Assembly: GCA_035515515.1 (NCBI GenBank)
Contig: DATJBC010000002.1
Location: forward strand, 1-29,305
Length of the DNA stretch: 29,305 bases
Direction of reading: 5' to 3'
Origin: DATJBC01 sp035515515
Lineage (GTDB): Bacteria > Actinomycetota > Acidimicrobiia > Acidimicrobiales > UBA8190
Shown: piece by piece, positions 1 to 6,474 of the stretch
How positions within the stretch are numbered: position 1 is the stretch's first letter
How the letters are laid out: each line of letters starts with the position of its first letter
Position numbers and translations under genes: made by a program
The notes under the pieces: model-generated
Seen by the model: only the letters and a program-made list of their open reading frames with translations
Database searches by the model: none
Told to the model about the DNA's origin: nothing

Positions 1-4
1 CTCC

Positions 5-36
5 ATTATAGCAATCTTGAGTCATAGACCATCAAG
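5..36 (-). promoter_or_regulatory. Leftward promoter with dyad operator, gene lies outside the window
   Basis: On the minus strand there is a perfect TATAAT (positions 10 to 5) and a TTGATG hexamer (35 to 30) separated by 19 bases. A dyad CTTGA-n11-TCAAG (16-20 and 32-36 on the plus strand) overlaps the -35 and the spacer, with an inner GTC-TAT-GAC symmetry. The first 70 bases are much more AT-rich than everything that follows. A dyad inside a long 19-bp spacer is the arrangement known for MerR-family promoters, and a Fur/PerR-type repressor site would also fit. The regulated gene would lie left of base 1, so its identity is unknown. Confidence 0.5.
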
Positions 37-359
37 GTCTTTGAACATCTTGCACTGAGACACGATATCGTCCGGCCCGACCGGCCGACTGCCCACCCGC
101 CTCCCGGCCTGGAGGCCTGCCGCCAGGGGACGAGCGCCTGGCCCACACGGTGATCGCCCCGTCGCCGCACCGCGCCCGGGCGGCCCGGGACGCGCTCGCC
201 TGGGGTGTCTCCGACGGGCTGGCGGCCGCGGCCCTGGCCTTCGGGGCGTGGCTCTCGTGCCCCGCCGGCCGACGGAGCTCGGCCTCGGCCCCGATGCGGC
301 GCGGATCCCGGCTGGCGGCGCGCTGAGGGCGGGGACCCCGGAGGAGTAGGGGCCACGTT

Positions 360-431
360 GGTGCCACTCAGTGGACGTCACCCACCACCCCACCGGGGGT
401 CCCCCCGAGGCAGCCCCGGGGGAGTGGCACC
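360..431. repeat. Perfect 10-bp inverted repeat enclosing a GC-rich loop
   Basis: GGTGCCACTC at 360-369 is the exact reverse complement of GAGTGGCACC at 422-431, and T359/A432 extends the pairing by one. The 52-base interior has its own G-run/C-run pairing potential (394-407). This looks like the closing stem of a multi-branched RNA rather than a short terminator. There is no T-tract. Confidence 0.55.
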
Positions 432-559
432 ACCCAAAGCCCCGTACGAACCGCCCGACCTCACCGTACGCCCGTGCCCGAGCCGGGTCGACGGGGACAT
501 GCCCTAGGTGGATTCCCGTCTCCGGGCCGCACGCCCCCCTGGAGAACAGGGCCGCACGC

Positions 560-604
560 GCCACCTCGGGTGGCAGGGGAGCCCCCCTGGGACCGGGGCT
601 CCCC
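560..604. repeat. Two consecutive perfect hairpins
   Basis: GCCACC (560-565) pairs with GGTGGC (569-574) across a TCG loop. Immediately after it, GGGGAGCCCC (576-585) pairs perfectly with GGGGCTCCCC (595-604) across a 9-base loop. The two stems are only one base apart. A factor-independent terminator would need a T-run, which is absent. A structured RNA end or a GC-type actinobacterial terminator are both possible. Confidence 0.5.
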
Positions 605-894
605 GCATCACCCGTGCCAGTCCCCCGTGCGAGCCCCTCGTCCCAGACGCCCGCCCGAGTGTTTGGTGAGGACCTCCTACCCCGGCGGGACCGGCCGCAC
701 GCACCGAGAGCCCCGGAGGCGATCGCGTGTCCCTGGCGGGCGGGCGCCTACCGTGGGTGGCGGGGGCGGCTCCGGGGGCTCACGCAACGAGCCACCCACT
801 CCCGGAGTCGCCCCTGCTGAGCGGGGGTGATCCGGGGACGGGGCGGGCGGCGAACCCGGACCGGACGTTCCCCCCCTACGAGGAGGTCACCACC

Positions 895-1536
895 ATGGTC
901 GACTACGACCGGATGCGGCTCGAGGAGCTGGCCTCGATCAGCGAGTTCACCGGGTCCCTGGCCGACGCCCAGTGGGACCACGCCTCGCTGTGCGAGGGGT
1001 GGCGGGTGCGTGACGTCATCAGCCACATGTGCCTGGGCTACACCACGCCCATGGCCTCGATGCTGGGCAAGGTGGCCCGGCGGGGCTTCAACGTCGACCG
1101 AGCCTCGAAGGAGGAGTCGATCGCCTACGGCTCGGCCCACTCACCCGCGGAGATCCAGGCGGTGCTCGAGTCCATCCACCGCGAGCGCATCCGCCGGGGC
1201 ATCGCCCGGGTCATCAAGCCCCGGGACGGCCTGGTCGACCACATCGTCCACCACCAGGACGTGCGGCGCCCGCTGGGCCAGCCCCGGGCCGTGCCCGAGG
1301 ACCGGCTGCGGGCCGCCCTCGACGTCCTCCCGGGCCTGGGCGGCTTCGTCAAGGCCAAGCAGCGCATCGCCGGGCTGCGCCTGGTGGCCGACGACCTGGG
1401 CTGGTCGCACGGCGACGGGCCCGAGGTGCGCGGCTCGGGCGAGGCCATCTTGCTGGCGGCCACCGGCCGCGCCGTCGCCCTCGACGAGCTGCAGGGGGAG
1501 GGCGTGGCCACCCTGCGCCAGCGCGTGGCCGCCTGA
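895..1536 (+). CDS. DinB-fold, mycothiol-dependent maleylpyruvate isomerase-like protein (TIGR03083 type)
   Basis: The 213-residue product starts at ATG 895, seven bases after a perfect AGGAGGT (881-887). The N-terminal part has the MDMPI_N/DinB signature: W27-D-H, then a conserved C-E-G-W-x-V-R-D-V-I-x-H segment (33-44), and later D115-H-I-V-H-H-Q-D (115-122). In this superfamily a metal site is built from histidines and an acidic residue, and H44 with the H116/H119/H120 cluster are the natural candidates. Family members use mycothiol or similar thiols, or are uncharacterised metal-dependent hydrolases or transferases. The actual substrate cannot be told from the sequence. It is co-directional with gpmA, but gpmA has its own promoter, so an operon is not implied. 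Confidence 0.75.
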   Translation: MVDYDRMRLEELASISEFTGSLADAQWDHASLCEGWRVRDVISHMCLGYTTPMASMLGKVARRGFNVDRASKEESIAYGSAHSPAEIQAVLESIHRERIRRGIARVIKPRDGLVDHIVHHQDVRRPLGQPRAVPEDRLRAALDVLPGLGGFVKAKQRIAGLRLVADDLGWSHGDGPEVRGSGEAILLAATGRAVALDELQGEGVATLRQRVAA

Positions 1537-1607
1537 GCCGGCGGCCCTCGGCCCGCCGGGCCGCCGTCGCCCTCGCCTTCGGGACGGGACAGCGGCACGG
1601 GGTCTTC

Positions 1608-1613
1608 TACGCT
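1608..1613 (+). promoter_or_regulatory. -10 element for leaderless gpmA
   Basis: TACGCT lies exactly six bases before the GTG start at 1620. No Shine-Dalgarno sequence is present. This geometry places the transcription start on or next to the start codon. Confidence 0.55.
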
Positions 1614-1619
1614 CGGGAC

Positions 1620-2369
1620 GTGGCCGACCTCGTGCTGCTGCGACACGGCGAGTCCACCTGGAACGCCCAGAACCTCTTCACCGGGTGGACCGACGTGGAC
1701 CTCTCGCCCCGGGGCGAGGCCGAGGCCGCCGCGGCGGGCGCGCTCCTGGCGGCCGAGGCCGGAGCGGGCCTGGGACTCGAGGTGGTCCACACCTCGGTGC
1801 TCACCCGGGCGGTGCGCACCGCCAACCTGGCGCTCGACGCCCTGGGGCGCAGCTGGCTCCCCGTGCGCCGCCACTGGCGCCTCAACGAGCGCCACTACGG
1901 CGCGCTGCAGGGCCTCAACAAGAAGGAGACCACCGAGCGCTACGGGATCGAGCAGGTGAAGCTGTGGCGGCGCAGCTACGACGTGCCCCCGCCCCCGCTG
2001 GCGCCCGACGACGAGCGCCATCCCCGCCACGACCCTCGCTATCGGCACCTCCCCCGCGAGGCGCTGCCCGCCACCGAATGCCTGAAGGACGTGGTGGCCC
2101 GCATGGTGCCCTACTGGGAGGACGCCATCGCCGCCGACCTGCACGCCACCGGGAGCGTGCTCGTGGTGGCGCACGGGAACTCCATCCGCGCCCTGGTGAA
2201 GTACCTGAAGGGCATCCCCGACGACGAGATCGTCGGCCTCGAGGTCCCCACCGGCGTGCCGTGGTGGTTCCGGCTCGACGCCCAGCTGGCCGTGGTCGAC
2301 GACCGCCAGCTGGGCGATCCCGAGGCCATCGCGGCGGCGGCCGCGGCCACCGCCCGCCAGGCCGGGTGA
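1620..2369 (+). CDS. gpmA: 2,3-bisphosphoglycerate-dependent phosphoglycerate mutase
   Basis: The 249-residue cytosolic enzyme interconverts 3- and 2-phosphoglycerate in glycolysis and gluconeogenesis. The histidine-phosphatase signature L-R-H-G-E-S-T-W-N is at 7-15 with phospho-accepting H9. R63 is in T-R-A-x-R-T, the acid E90 is in L-N-E-R-H-Y-G-A-L-Q-G, and the second catalytic histidine H185 is in V-A-H-G-N-S. The 120s-140s region carries the long lid loop of the dPGM class, and the length matches the family. The GTG at 1620 is chosen because it puts the N-terminus one residue before the usual A-D-L-V-L-L-R-H-G and is preceded by a correctly placed -10 (leaderless start). The gene ends only three bases from the convergent glnB stop. 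Confidence 0.95.
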   Translation: MADLVLLRHGESTWNAQNLFTGWTDVDLSPRGEAEAAAAGALLAAEAGAGLGLEVVHTSVLTRAVRTANLALDALGRSWLPVRRHWRLNERHYGALQGLNKKETTERYGIEQVKLWRRSYDVPPPPLAPDDERHPRHDPRYRHLPREALPATECLKDVVARMVPYWEDAIAADLHATGSVLVVAHGNSIRALVKYLKGIPDDEIVGLEVPTGVPWWFRLDAQLAVVDDRQLGDPEAIAAAAAATARQAG

Positions 2370-2372
2370 GGG

Positions 2373-2711
2373 TCAGAGCGCGTCGCGACCGCGCTCCCCG
2401 GTGCGCACCCGCACGGCCTGTTCGACGGGGACGACCCACACCTTGCCGTCACCGATCTTGCCGGTGGCGGCGGCGCGCACCACGGCGTCCACCACCTCGT
2501 CGGTCTGGCTGTCGTCCACCAGGACCTCGACCCTGATCTTGGGCACGAAGTCCACCTCGTACTCCGCGCCCCGGTAGACCTCGGTGTGGCCCCGTTGGCG
2601 GCCGAAGCCCTGGGCCTCGGTGAGGGTCATGCCCTGCACGCCGATGGTCTTGAGCGCCTCCTTGACCTCGTCGAGCTTGAAGGGCTTGAGCACTGCCACG
2701 ACCAGCTTCAT
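2373..2711 (-). CDS. glnB: Nitrogen regulatory PII protein (GlnB/GlnK)
   Basis: This 112-residue PII trimer subunit senses ATP/ADP and 2-oxoglutarate. The N-terminus M-K-L-V-V-A-V-L-K-P-F-K-L-D-E-V is canonical. The T-loop follows G35-F-G-R-Q-R-G-H and carries Y51 in G-A-E-Y-E-V-D-F-V-P-K, the residue uridylylated in proteobacteria and adenylylated in actinobacteria. The C-terminal signature T-G-K-I-G-D-G-K-V-W-V is intact. It starts 33 bp after the amt stop on the same strand with a GGGA ribosome-binding sequence, so it is the second gene of an amt-glnB operon. By known GlnK biology it should plug the Amt pore when nitrogen is plentiful. No glnD follows, since the next gene is the convergent gpmA. 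Confidence 0.95.
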   Translation of the reverse strand: MKLVVAVLKPFKLDEVKEALKTIGVQGMTLTEAQGFGRQRGHTEVYRGAEYEVDFVPKIRVEVLVDDSQTDEVVDAVVRAAATGKIGDGKVWVVPVEQAVRVRTGERGRDAL

Positions 2712-2744
2712 TGTCGGTGTTCCCTTTCGTCTCGCTCGGTCCGG

Positions 2745-4337
2745 TCAGCGCGTGCTCTCGCCCGGGGGTGTGGTGAACACCGGTGGGTCCGCCGTCCCGA
2801 TGCCCGCCAGCTCGAAGGCCCCCGGAGCGCCGCCGCCCGATCGCACCGCGATCTTGTCCTCGGGGAAGGCCTCCTCGTCGTGGATGGCGAGGTCCCCGAC
2901 CTCGAGAACGTCGTCCCTGTAGCGCAGGCCCCGAAGTACCAGGCCGATCAGCTTCATCAAGATGAAGGTTACGAGCGCCGACCAGAAGATCACCCAGATG
3001 GCCGCCCTGAACTGCTCCCACAGCTGGTGGGCCGACCCCGTGTACATGAGTCCGCTCACCCCGAACGGGGTGCAGCCGCCATGGGCGGTGACGAACTGCG
3101 ACTGCGACTGCGCCACCGACGTGGCGCTGTTGACGGACTGGCCCACGGAGTTGAGCGACCCACACCCCAGCTCGAGGGTGTTGGGGTCGCCGAAGATGCC
3201 GAGCAGCATGCCTCCCACGAAGCCAGCCATGCCGTGTGTGTAGATGACCCCGAGGGCGTCGTCGACCTTGGAGAAGGGCCGGACCTTGGACAGGTAGTTC
3301 CACGCCACCCACACCACGGCCGTGCCGATGGCGCCCACGGCAATGGCACCCCAGCCGTTCACGAAGCCGGCGCAGGGAGTGATGCCCACCAAGCCGCAGA
3401 TCATGCCGTTCACCCCACCCAGGAACGTGGGCTTCTTGGTCTTCGTGAACCAGCCGTCCATGCCCATCCACACGAGGACACCCACGGCCGTGGCCAGGTT
3501 GGTGTTGACCACCGCCGTGGCAGCATCGGCCCCTGCGTAGTAGGGGTCGCCGCCGTTGAAGCCGTTCCAGCCCAGCCACAGGATGCCGGCGCCCACCGCC
3601 GCCATCACCAGGTTGTTGGGCAAGGCGTGCTGCCTATCTCGCAGCAGCCGGGGTCCGAGCACCCAGGCGGCGACGAAGCCCGACACGCCCGCCGACATGT
3701 GGATGACGTAGCCGCCCGAGAAGTCCAGCGCCCCCTCCTGGGCGAAGTAGCCGCCTCCCCACAGCAAGAAGGCGTCGACGGCGTAGACGAAGGTCGACCA
3801 GAGCGGGACGAGCAGACACCAGGCGCTGAACTTGATGCGGCCCAGCACGCTCCCCAGGAAGAGCAGAGGCGTGATGGCGGCGAACACGAACTGGAAGTAC
3901 GCCAGGGTCGTGGTGGGGAAGTGGAAGGGCACCGCCGTGTTGGCGGCCGACACGGCCTGGCTCTGCTCCTGGTTCGCCCCCGTGATCTGCCCCGGTTTGC
4001 CCACGAAATTCTCGAAGAAGTGTTTGACCCATCCCACCCCGGTGAGCTGTGTCTGCACCCCGTTGTGGACCCCGCCTCCCAGGGAGGTGGCGCCGAAGCC
4101 CATCTTGTAGGACCACAACACCCAGGCCACCAAGACGAGCGAGAAGCCGGCGAACATCATCGCCAGCACGTTCACGGCCCACTTCTTCTGGACGATCGAG
4201 GCGTACAGGACCGCCAGGCCCGGGAGGCTCATGAGCCCGACAAAGGTGGCAGCCACCAGCTGCCACGTGTTGTCGCCGGTGTTCAACCACGTCGGATACG
4301 GGACGAGGACGGAATGTTGTGCTGCTGCCTCAAGCAC
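2745..4337 (-). CDS. amt: Ammonium transporter, Amt family, with an extracytoplasmic insertion
   Basis: The 530-residue polytopic membrane protein conducts NH3/NH4+. Signatures seen are D-F-S-G-G-Y-V-I-H-M-S-A-G around 205-217 with the first pore histidine H213, Y-T-H-G-M-A-G with the second pore histidine H368, and the cytoplasmic tail motif V-G-D-L-A-I-H-D-E-E-A-F (480-491). It is about 80-100 residues longer than a typical AmtB. A Ser/Gln/Val-rich insertion with C392 and C422 sits between the predicted 10th and 11th helices, which the Amt topology places outside the cell, and the C-terminal tail is extended and low-complexity. The start is GTG 4337 with GAGGAG about ten bases upstream. It is followed by glnB in the same operon, and a GlnR-like operator lies upstream. 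Confidence 0.95.
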   Translation of the reverse strand: MLEAAAQHSVLVPYPTWLNTGDNTWQLVAATFVGLMSLPGLAVLYASIVQKKWAVNVLAMMFAGFSLVLVAWVLWSYKMGFGATSLGGGVHNGVQTQLTGVGWVKHFFENFVGKPGQITGANQEQSQAVSAANTAVPFHFPTTTLAYFQFVFAAITPLLFLGSVLGRIKFSAWCLLVPLWSTFVYAVDAFLLWGGGYFAQEGALDFSGGYVIHMSAGVSGFVAAWVLGPRLLRDRQHALPNNLVMAAVGAGILWLGWNGFNGGDPYYAGADAATAVVNTNLATAVGVLVWMGMDGWFTKTKKPTFLGGVNGMICGLVGITPCAGFVNGWGAIAVGAIGTAVVWVAWNYLSKVRPFSKVDDALGVIYTHGMAGFVGGMLLGIFGDPNTLELGCGSLNSVGQSVNSATSVAQSQSQFVTAHGGCTPFGVSGLMYTGSAHQLWEQFRAAIWVIFWSALVTFILMKLIGLVLRGLRYRDDVLEVGDLAIHDEEAFPEDKIAVRSGGGAPGAFELAGIGTADPPVFTTPPGESTR

Positions 4338-4370
4338 GGCTCAGGTGCTCCTCTCGTGCGGTCGCTGCCT

Positions 4371-4391
4371 CCCGGCGCACCGTGCGCCGGG
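4371..4391. repeat. 21-bp palindrome in the amt 5' region
   Basis: CCCGGCGCAC, one C, then GTGCGCCGGG: ten-base perfect arms, 34 bp before the amt start. It could be a protein operator (TetR-like sites have this size) or a leader hairpin. Confidence 0.5.
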
Positions 4392-4470
4392 GCGAGGCGG
4401 CACGCAGCACTGGGTGCGCCAAGACCACGGCAGGCGGTCCGCCTTGCCGCCCACAGGATGCAAAACGGGC

Positions 4471-4508
4471 GTTTCCGCACGGTCACGCCCGTGTTACCAA
4501 CGCGTGAA
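4471..4508 (-). promoter_or_regulatory. GlnR-like operator, four half-sites, upstream of amt-glnB
   Basis: On the minus strand, reading toward amt, the order is TTCAC (4508-4504), n6, GTAAC (4497-4493), n6, GTGAC (4486-4482), n6, GAAAC (4475-4471). The published actinobacterial GlnR box is gTnAC-n6-GaAAC, often in tandem. The last pair matches it perfectly and the first pair matches four of five bases in each half. All spacings are exactly six. Position (134 bp before amt) and target (amt-PII) agree with known GlnR regulons. The site is also 49 bp from the -10 of the divergent gene at 4612. Confidence 0.75.
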
Positions 4509-4556
4509 CTGAGGGGCCGCCCTCGACCCTCTAGACGTCCGCCCCCCGGGCACCGG

Positions 4557-4562
4557 TACGAT
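4557..4562 (+). promoter_or_regulatory. -10 element upstream of the 4612 gene
   Basis: TACGAT, the same hexamer found before the UbiA-family gene. It is about 50 bp before the coding start, which implies a short untranslated leader. Confidence 0.35.
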
Positions 4563-4611
4563 CGGCCAGATCACCTCCGAACCCCTCGACACGCACCTCG
4601 CCACCGCGGGG

Positions 4612-5112
4612 GTGCCCGTGATGACCCTGCGCGGCGCCACCGTGGGCTCGATCGACGGCCGGCGTGTGGCCCGCGCCGTGGCCGCGCTGTGCATGGTGGC
4701 CCTGGCGGTAGCCGCCGTGATGCTCACGGTGGCTGGCGCCGACAAGAACGCACAGATCACACGGCTGCGGGACCACGGGACCACCGTCGTGGCAACGGTG
4801 ACAGGCTGCCTCGGGCTCCTGGGCGGCAGTGGCAGCAACCCGGCGGGCTACGAGTGCCGAGGCGCCTACGAGGTGGGTGGCCGCCGCTACGTGGCCGACA
4901 TCCCCGGCACGGTCCTGCGCCGCCCGGGGTCCAGGCTGCGGGCCGTCATCGACCCCGACGACCCGGCGCTGGTCTCGACGCCGGCCATGCTCGCCGCCGA
5001 GCAGGCGTCGTGGCGGGTCTACGTGGTCCCGGGCGTCTTGGCCATGACCGTGCTGTCACTGGGCGTGACGGCACTGTGGCGGGCCCGCCGTGTCCGCATC
5101 GCCGCCCGCTGA
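4612..5112 (+). CDS. DUF3592-like two-helix membrane protein
   Basis: The 166-residue product has one hydrophobic helix near residues 22-41 and a second near 135-156. Between them is an extracytoplasmic beta-rich segment with V-V-A-T-V-T-G-C (about 59-66) and a C-R-G-A-Y-E-V-G-G-R-R-Y stretch. The T-V-x-x-x-x-Y-x-V-x-G-x-x-Y pattern and the conversion to a D-P-D-D-P (I-D-P-D-D-P-A-L-V) motif are typical of DUF3592 proteins, whose function is not established. Two cysteines in the outer segment could form a disulfide. Starts at 4612, 4618 and 4621 are equally possible, and no strong ribosome-binding site decides. It is divergent from amt and convergent with the gene ending at 5128. Confidence 0.6.
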   Translation: MPVMTLRGATVGSIDGRRVARAVAALCMVALAVAAVMLTVAGADKNAQITRLRDHGTTVVATVTGCLGLLGGSGSNPAGYECRGAYEVGGRRYVADIPGTVLRRPGSRLRAVIDPDDPALVSTPAMLAAEQASWRVYVVPGVLAMTVLSLGVTALWRARRVRIAAR

Positions 5113-5127
5113 CCCCGGACGCTGCGC

Positions 5128-5886
5128 TCAGCCGGCGCGCTTGTGGTTCTCGGGCTTCGACGGGGGCGAGCGCCTGGGGGGCGTGGGAGGGGTGTAGCGC
5201 TTGGACGCCCGGGGCCCGGAGCCCTGGGAGCCGGCCCTGCCGGGAGGGCGGCCCCGGGGCGGGGCGCCCGCGAGGGCGTCCTTCCAGTCGCGCTGGAGCC
5301 GGTAGGAGCGCACCATGAGCCAGGCGCCCCCCAGCACGAAGGGGATGCCGAAACCCCACCAGTGCAGGTTGAACACGGCCAGCCCGTACAGCGCCAGCGC
5401 GATCCCGAGGAGGAGGCGCTTGCGGAACGCCGCGGCCAGCAGGATCAGAAGTGACAGTCCGAGCAGCACGAGCTCGAGGTTGTGGTAGAGGGTCACGCTC
5501 ACGTGGTCGGGATTGGGACGATGGTTCGCCAGGTACGGGGCGGGGTCGCGGTCGATGAGCACGTTGATGACGATGAACCCGATGGCCGCTGCGCACGGCG
5601 CCGCCAGCATGCCGAGAAGGCGCTCGTTGTCGTCGGCGGAGCGCAACTCGGCTTCGATGTCCTCGGCCCGGGACGACTTCCGGCCCGCCGCCTTCGAGGG
5701 CGCCTCGCCCCCCGCCGGCTTCACCATGGCGTCGCGCAGGCGCTCTGCCAGGGGGGGCCTGTCGGTCCGGTCGGCCTTGTCCTTGCCGAGCCCCACGGTG
5801 GGCAGCGCCAGCAGGAGGCGCTGGCGCCAGGTCAGGCGGGAGCCGCCGTGGCGCCCCTCATCGGCTGGATCGCCGCCGGCGGGCAT
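5128..5886 (-). CDS. Integral membrane protein, unknown function
   Basis: The 252-residue product has a charged N-terminal third (residues 1-95, with an acidic/basic stretch A-E-D-I-E-A-E-L-R-S-A-D-D-N-E-R) and then about four hydrophobic helices between 95 and 195 (near 96-112, 138-158, 160-178 and 180-195). The basic, proline-rich C-terminal tail (about 205-252) is probably cytoplasmic. I do not recognise a named family. The ATG at 5886 is supported by a TAGCCT -10 hexamer six bases upstream, which indicates a leaderless transcript. It is divergent from the CNBD gene at 6016, whose promoter has nearly the same sequence. Confidence 0.6.
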   Translation of the reverse strand: MPAGGDPADEGRHGGSRLTWRQRLLLALPTVGLGKDKADRTDRPPLAERLRDAMVKPAGGEAPSKAAGRKSSRAEDIEAELRSADDNERLLGMLAAPCAAAIGFIVINVLIDRDPAPYLANHRPNPDHVSVTLYHNLELVLLGLSLLILLAAAFRKRLLLGIALALYGLAVFNLHWWGFGIPFVLGGAWLMVRSYRLQRDWKDALAGAPPRGRPPGRAGSQGSGPRASKRYTPPTPPRRSPPSKPENHKRAG

Positions 5887-5892
5887 CGCCGC

Positions 5893-5898
5893 AGGCTA
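5893..5898 (-). promoter_or_regulatory. -10 element for the leaderless gene at 5886
   Basis: TAGCCT, six-base spacer GCGGCG, then ATG. The sequence is almost identical to that of the divergent gene at 6016. Confidence 0.55.
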
Positions 5899-6003
5899 GC
5901 GCGGCGCCGGGCACCGCCGAAACGGATCGGCGGCAGCTCCCGCGGCGCGCGAGGGTGTCCGGGTGCCGGCGCGCAGGGACAGCGCGCATGGCGTGGTCGT
6001 GAG

Positions 6004-6009
6004 TAGCCT
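6004..6009 (+). promoter_or_regulatory. -10 element for the leaderless CNBD gene
   Basis: TAGCCT, six-base spacer GCGGCC, then ATG at 6016. Confidence 0.55.
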
Positions 6010-6015
6010 GCGGCC

Positions 6016-6435
6016 ATGCCCCGCGCGCACGACCTCGACCTCGGCAAGATCTGGCTGTTCTCGGCCTGCTCGGCGGCCCAGCTCCGCACCGTCCGCAAGG
6101 CCGTGGAGGAGGTGGAGGTCCCCGCCGGGCGCGTCCTGTGCGAGGAGGGGAGCTTGGGGCGCGAATTCTTCTTCATCGTGTCGGGGACGGCGTCGGTGCG
6201 CCGCAACGGCCGGCGCGTCACCACCCTCGGCCCGGGCCGCTACTTCGGCGAGCTGTCGCTGCTCGACCGCAAGCCTCGCTCGGCCACCATCGTGTCGGAG
6301 ACCCCGATGACGCTGCTCGTCCTCGAGCAGCGCCGTTTCAACGGCCTGCTCGACGACATGCCGACGCTGTCGCACAAGCTCCTGGTGGCGATGTCGGCGC
6401 GCCTGCGCGACGCCGACGCCAAGGCCATCCACTAG
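6016..6435 (+). CDS. Stand-alone cyclic nucleotide-binding domain protein
   Basis: This 139-residue cytosolic protein consists of a single cNMP-binding beta-roll followed by a short helix. The phosphate-binding cassette F-G-E-L-S-L-L-D-R-K-P-R-S-A-T (77-91) contains E79, which contacts the ribose 2'-OH, and R88, which contacts the cyclic phosphate. Upstream, P-A-G-R-V-L-C-E-E-G (36-45) and F-F-F-I-V-S-G-T-A-S-V are the usual conserved strands. There is no helix-turn-helix, so it is not a CRP-type regulator, and no fused catalytic domain. A class III adenylyl cyclase is encoded at 16818 in the same window and could supply ligand. The partner or output of this binding protein is unknown. Confidence 0.85.
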   Translation: MPRAHDLDLGKIWLFSACSAAQLRTVRKAVEEVEVPAGRVLCEEGSLGREFFFIVSGTASVRRNGRRVTTLGPGRYFGELSLLDRKPRSATIVSETPMTLLVLEQRRFNGLLDDMPTLSHKLLVAMSARLRDADAKAIH

Positions 6436-6446
6436 GGAGGCGCCAC

Positions 6447-6468
6447 GCCGCCTGCCCCCCCGGGCGGC
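6447..6468. terminator. GC hairpin between convergent genes
   Basis: GCCGCC (6447-6452) pairs with GGCGGC (6463-6468) across a ten-base loop in the 39-bp gap between the CNBD gene and etfD stops. There is no T-run, so this is a weak call. Confidence 0.25.
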
Positions 6469-6474
6469 CGGGCG

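Larger units (their letters stand above)
71..894. other. Gene-poor GC-rich region with strong inverted repeats
   Basis: No open reading frame here has a plausible start together with a recognisable product. The region holds two perfect 10-bp inverted repeats and a 6-bp hairpin (listed separately, 360-604), and a possible -10 (TACCGT, 751-756) upstream of the gene at 895. Hallmarks of RNase P RNA, tmRNA, SRP RNA and cobalamin riboswitches were looked for and not seen. A stretch at about 114-326 on the plus strand has coding-like third positions but no start codon of quality and no recognisable family, so it may be a decayed gene remnant. Confidence 0.5.

Noticed and set aside
114..326. Coding-like stretch on the plus strand with a hydrophobic core
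   Set aside because: Third positions look coding, but there is no supported start or ribosome-binding site, no family recognised and fewer than 75 codons. It may be a remnant but is not called.
340..620. RNase P RNA, tmRNA or SRP RNA
   Set aside because: The GAGGAAAGTCC, ACAGAA, tmRNA tRNA-like ends and GGAAGGAAGCAGCC hallmarks are all missing on both strands.
2586..5318. Very long plus-strand open frame of 910 codons
   Set aside because: It runs antisense through glnB and amt and shows only repetitive His/Gly/Arg composition. It is a shadow produced by high GC and extreme codon bias.
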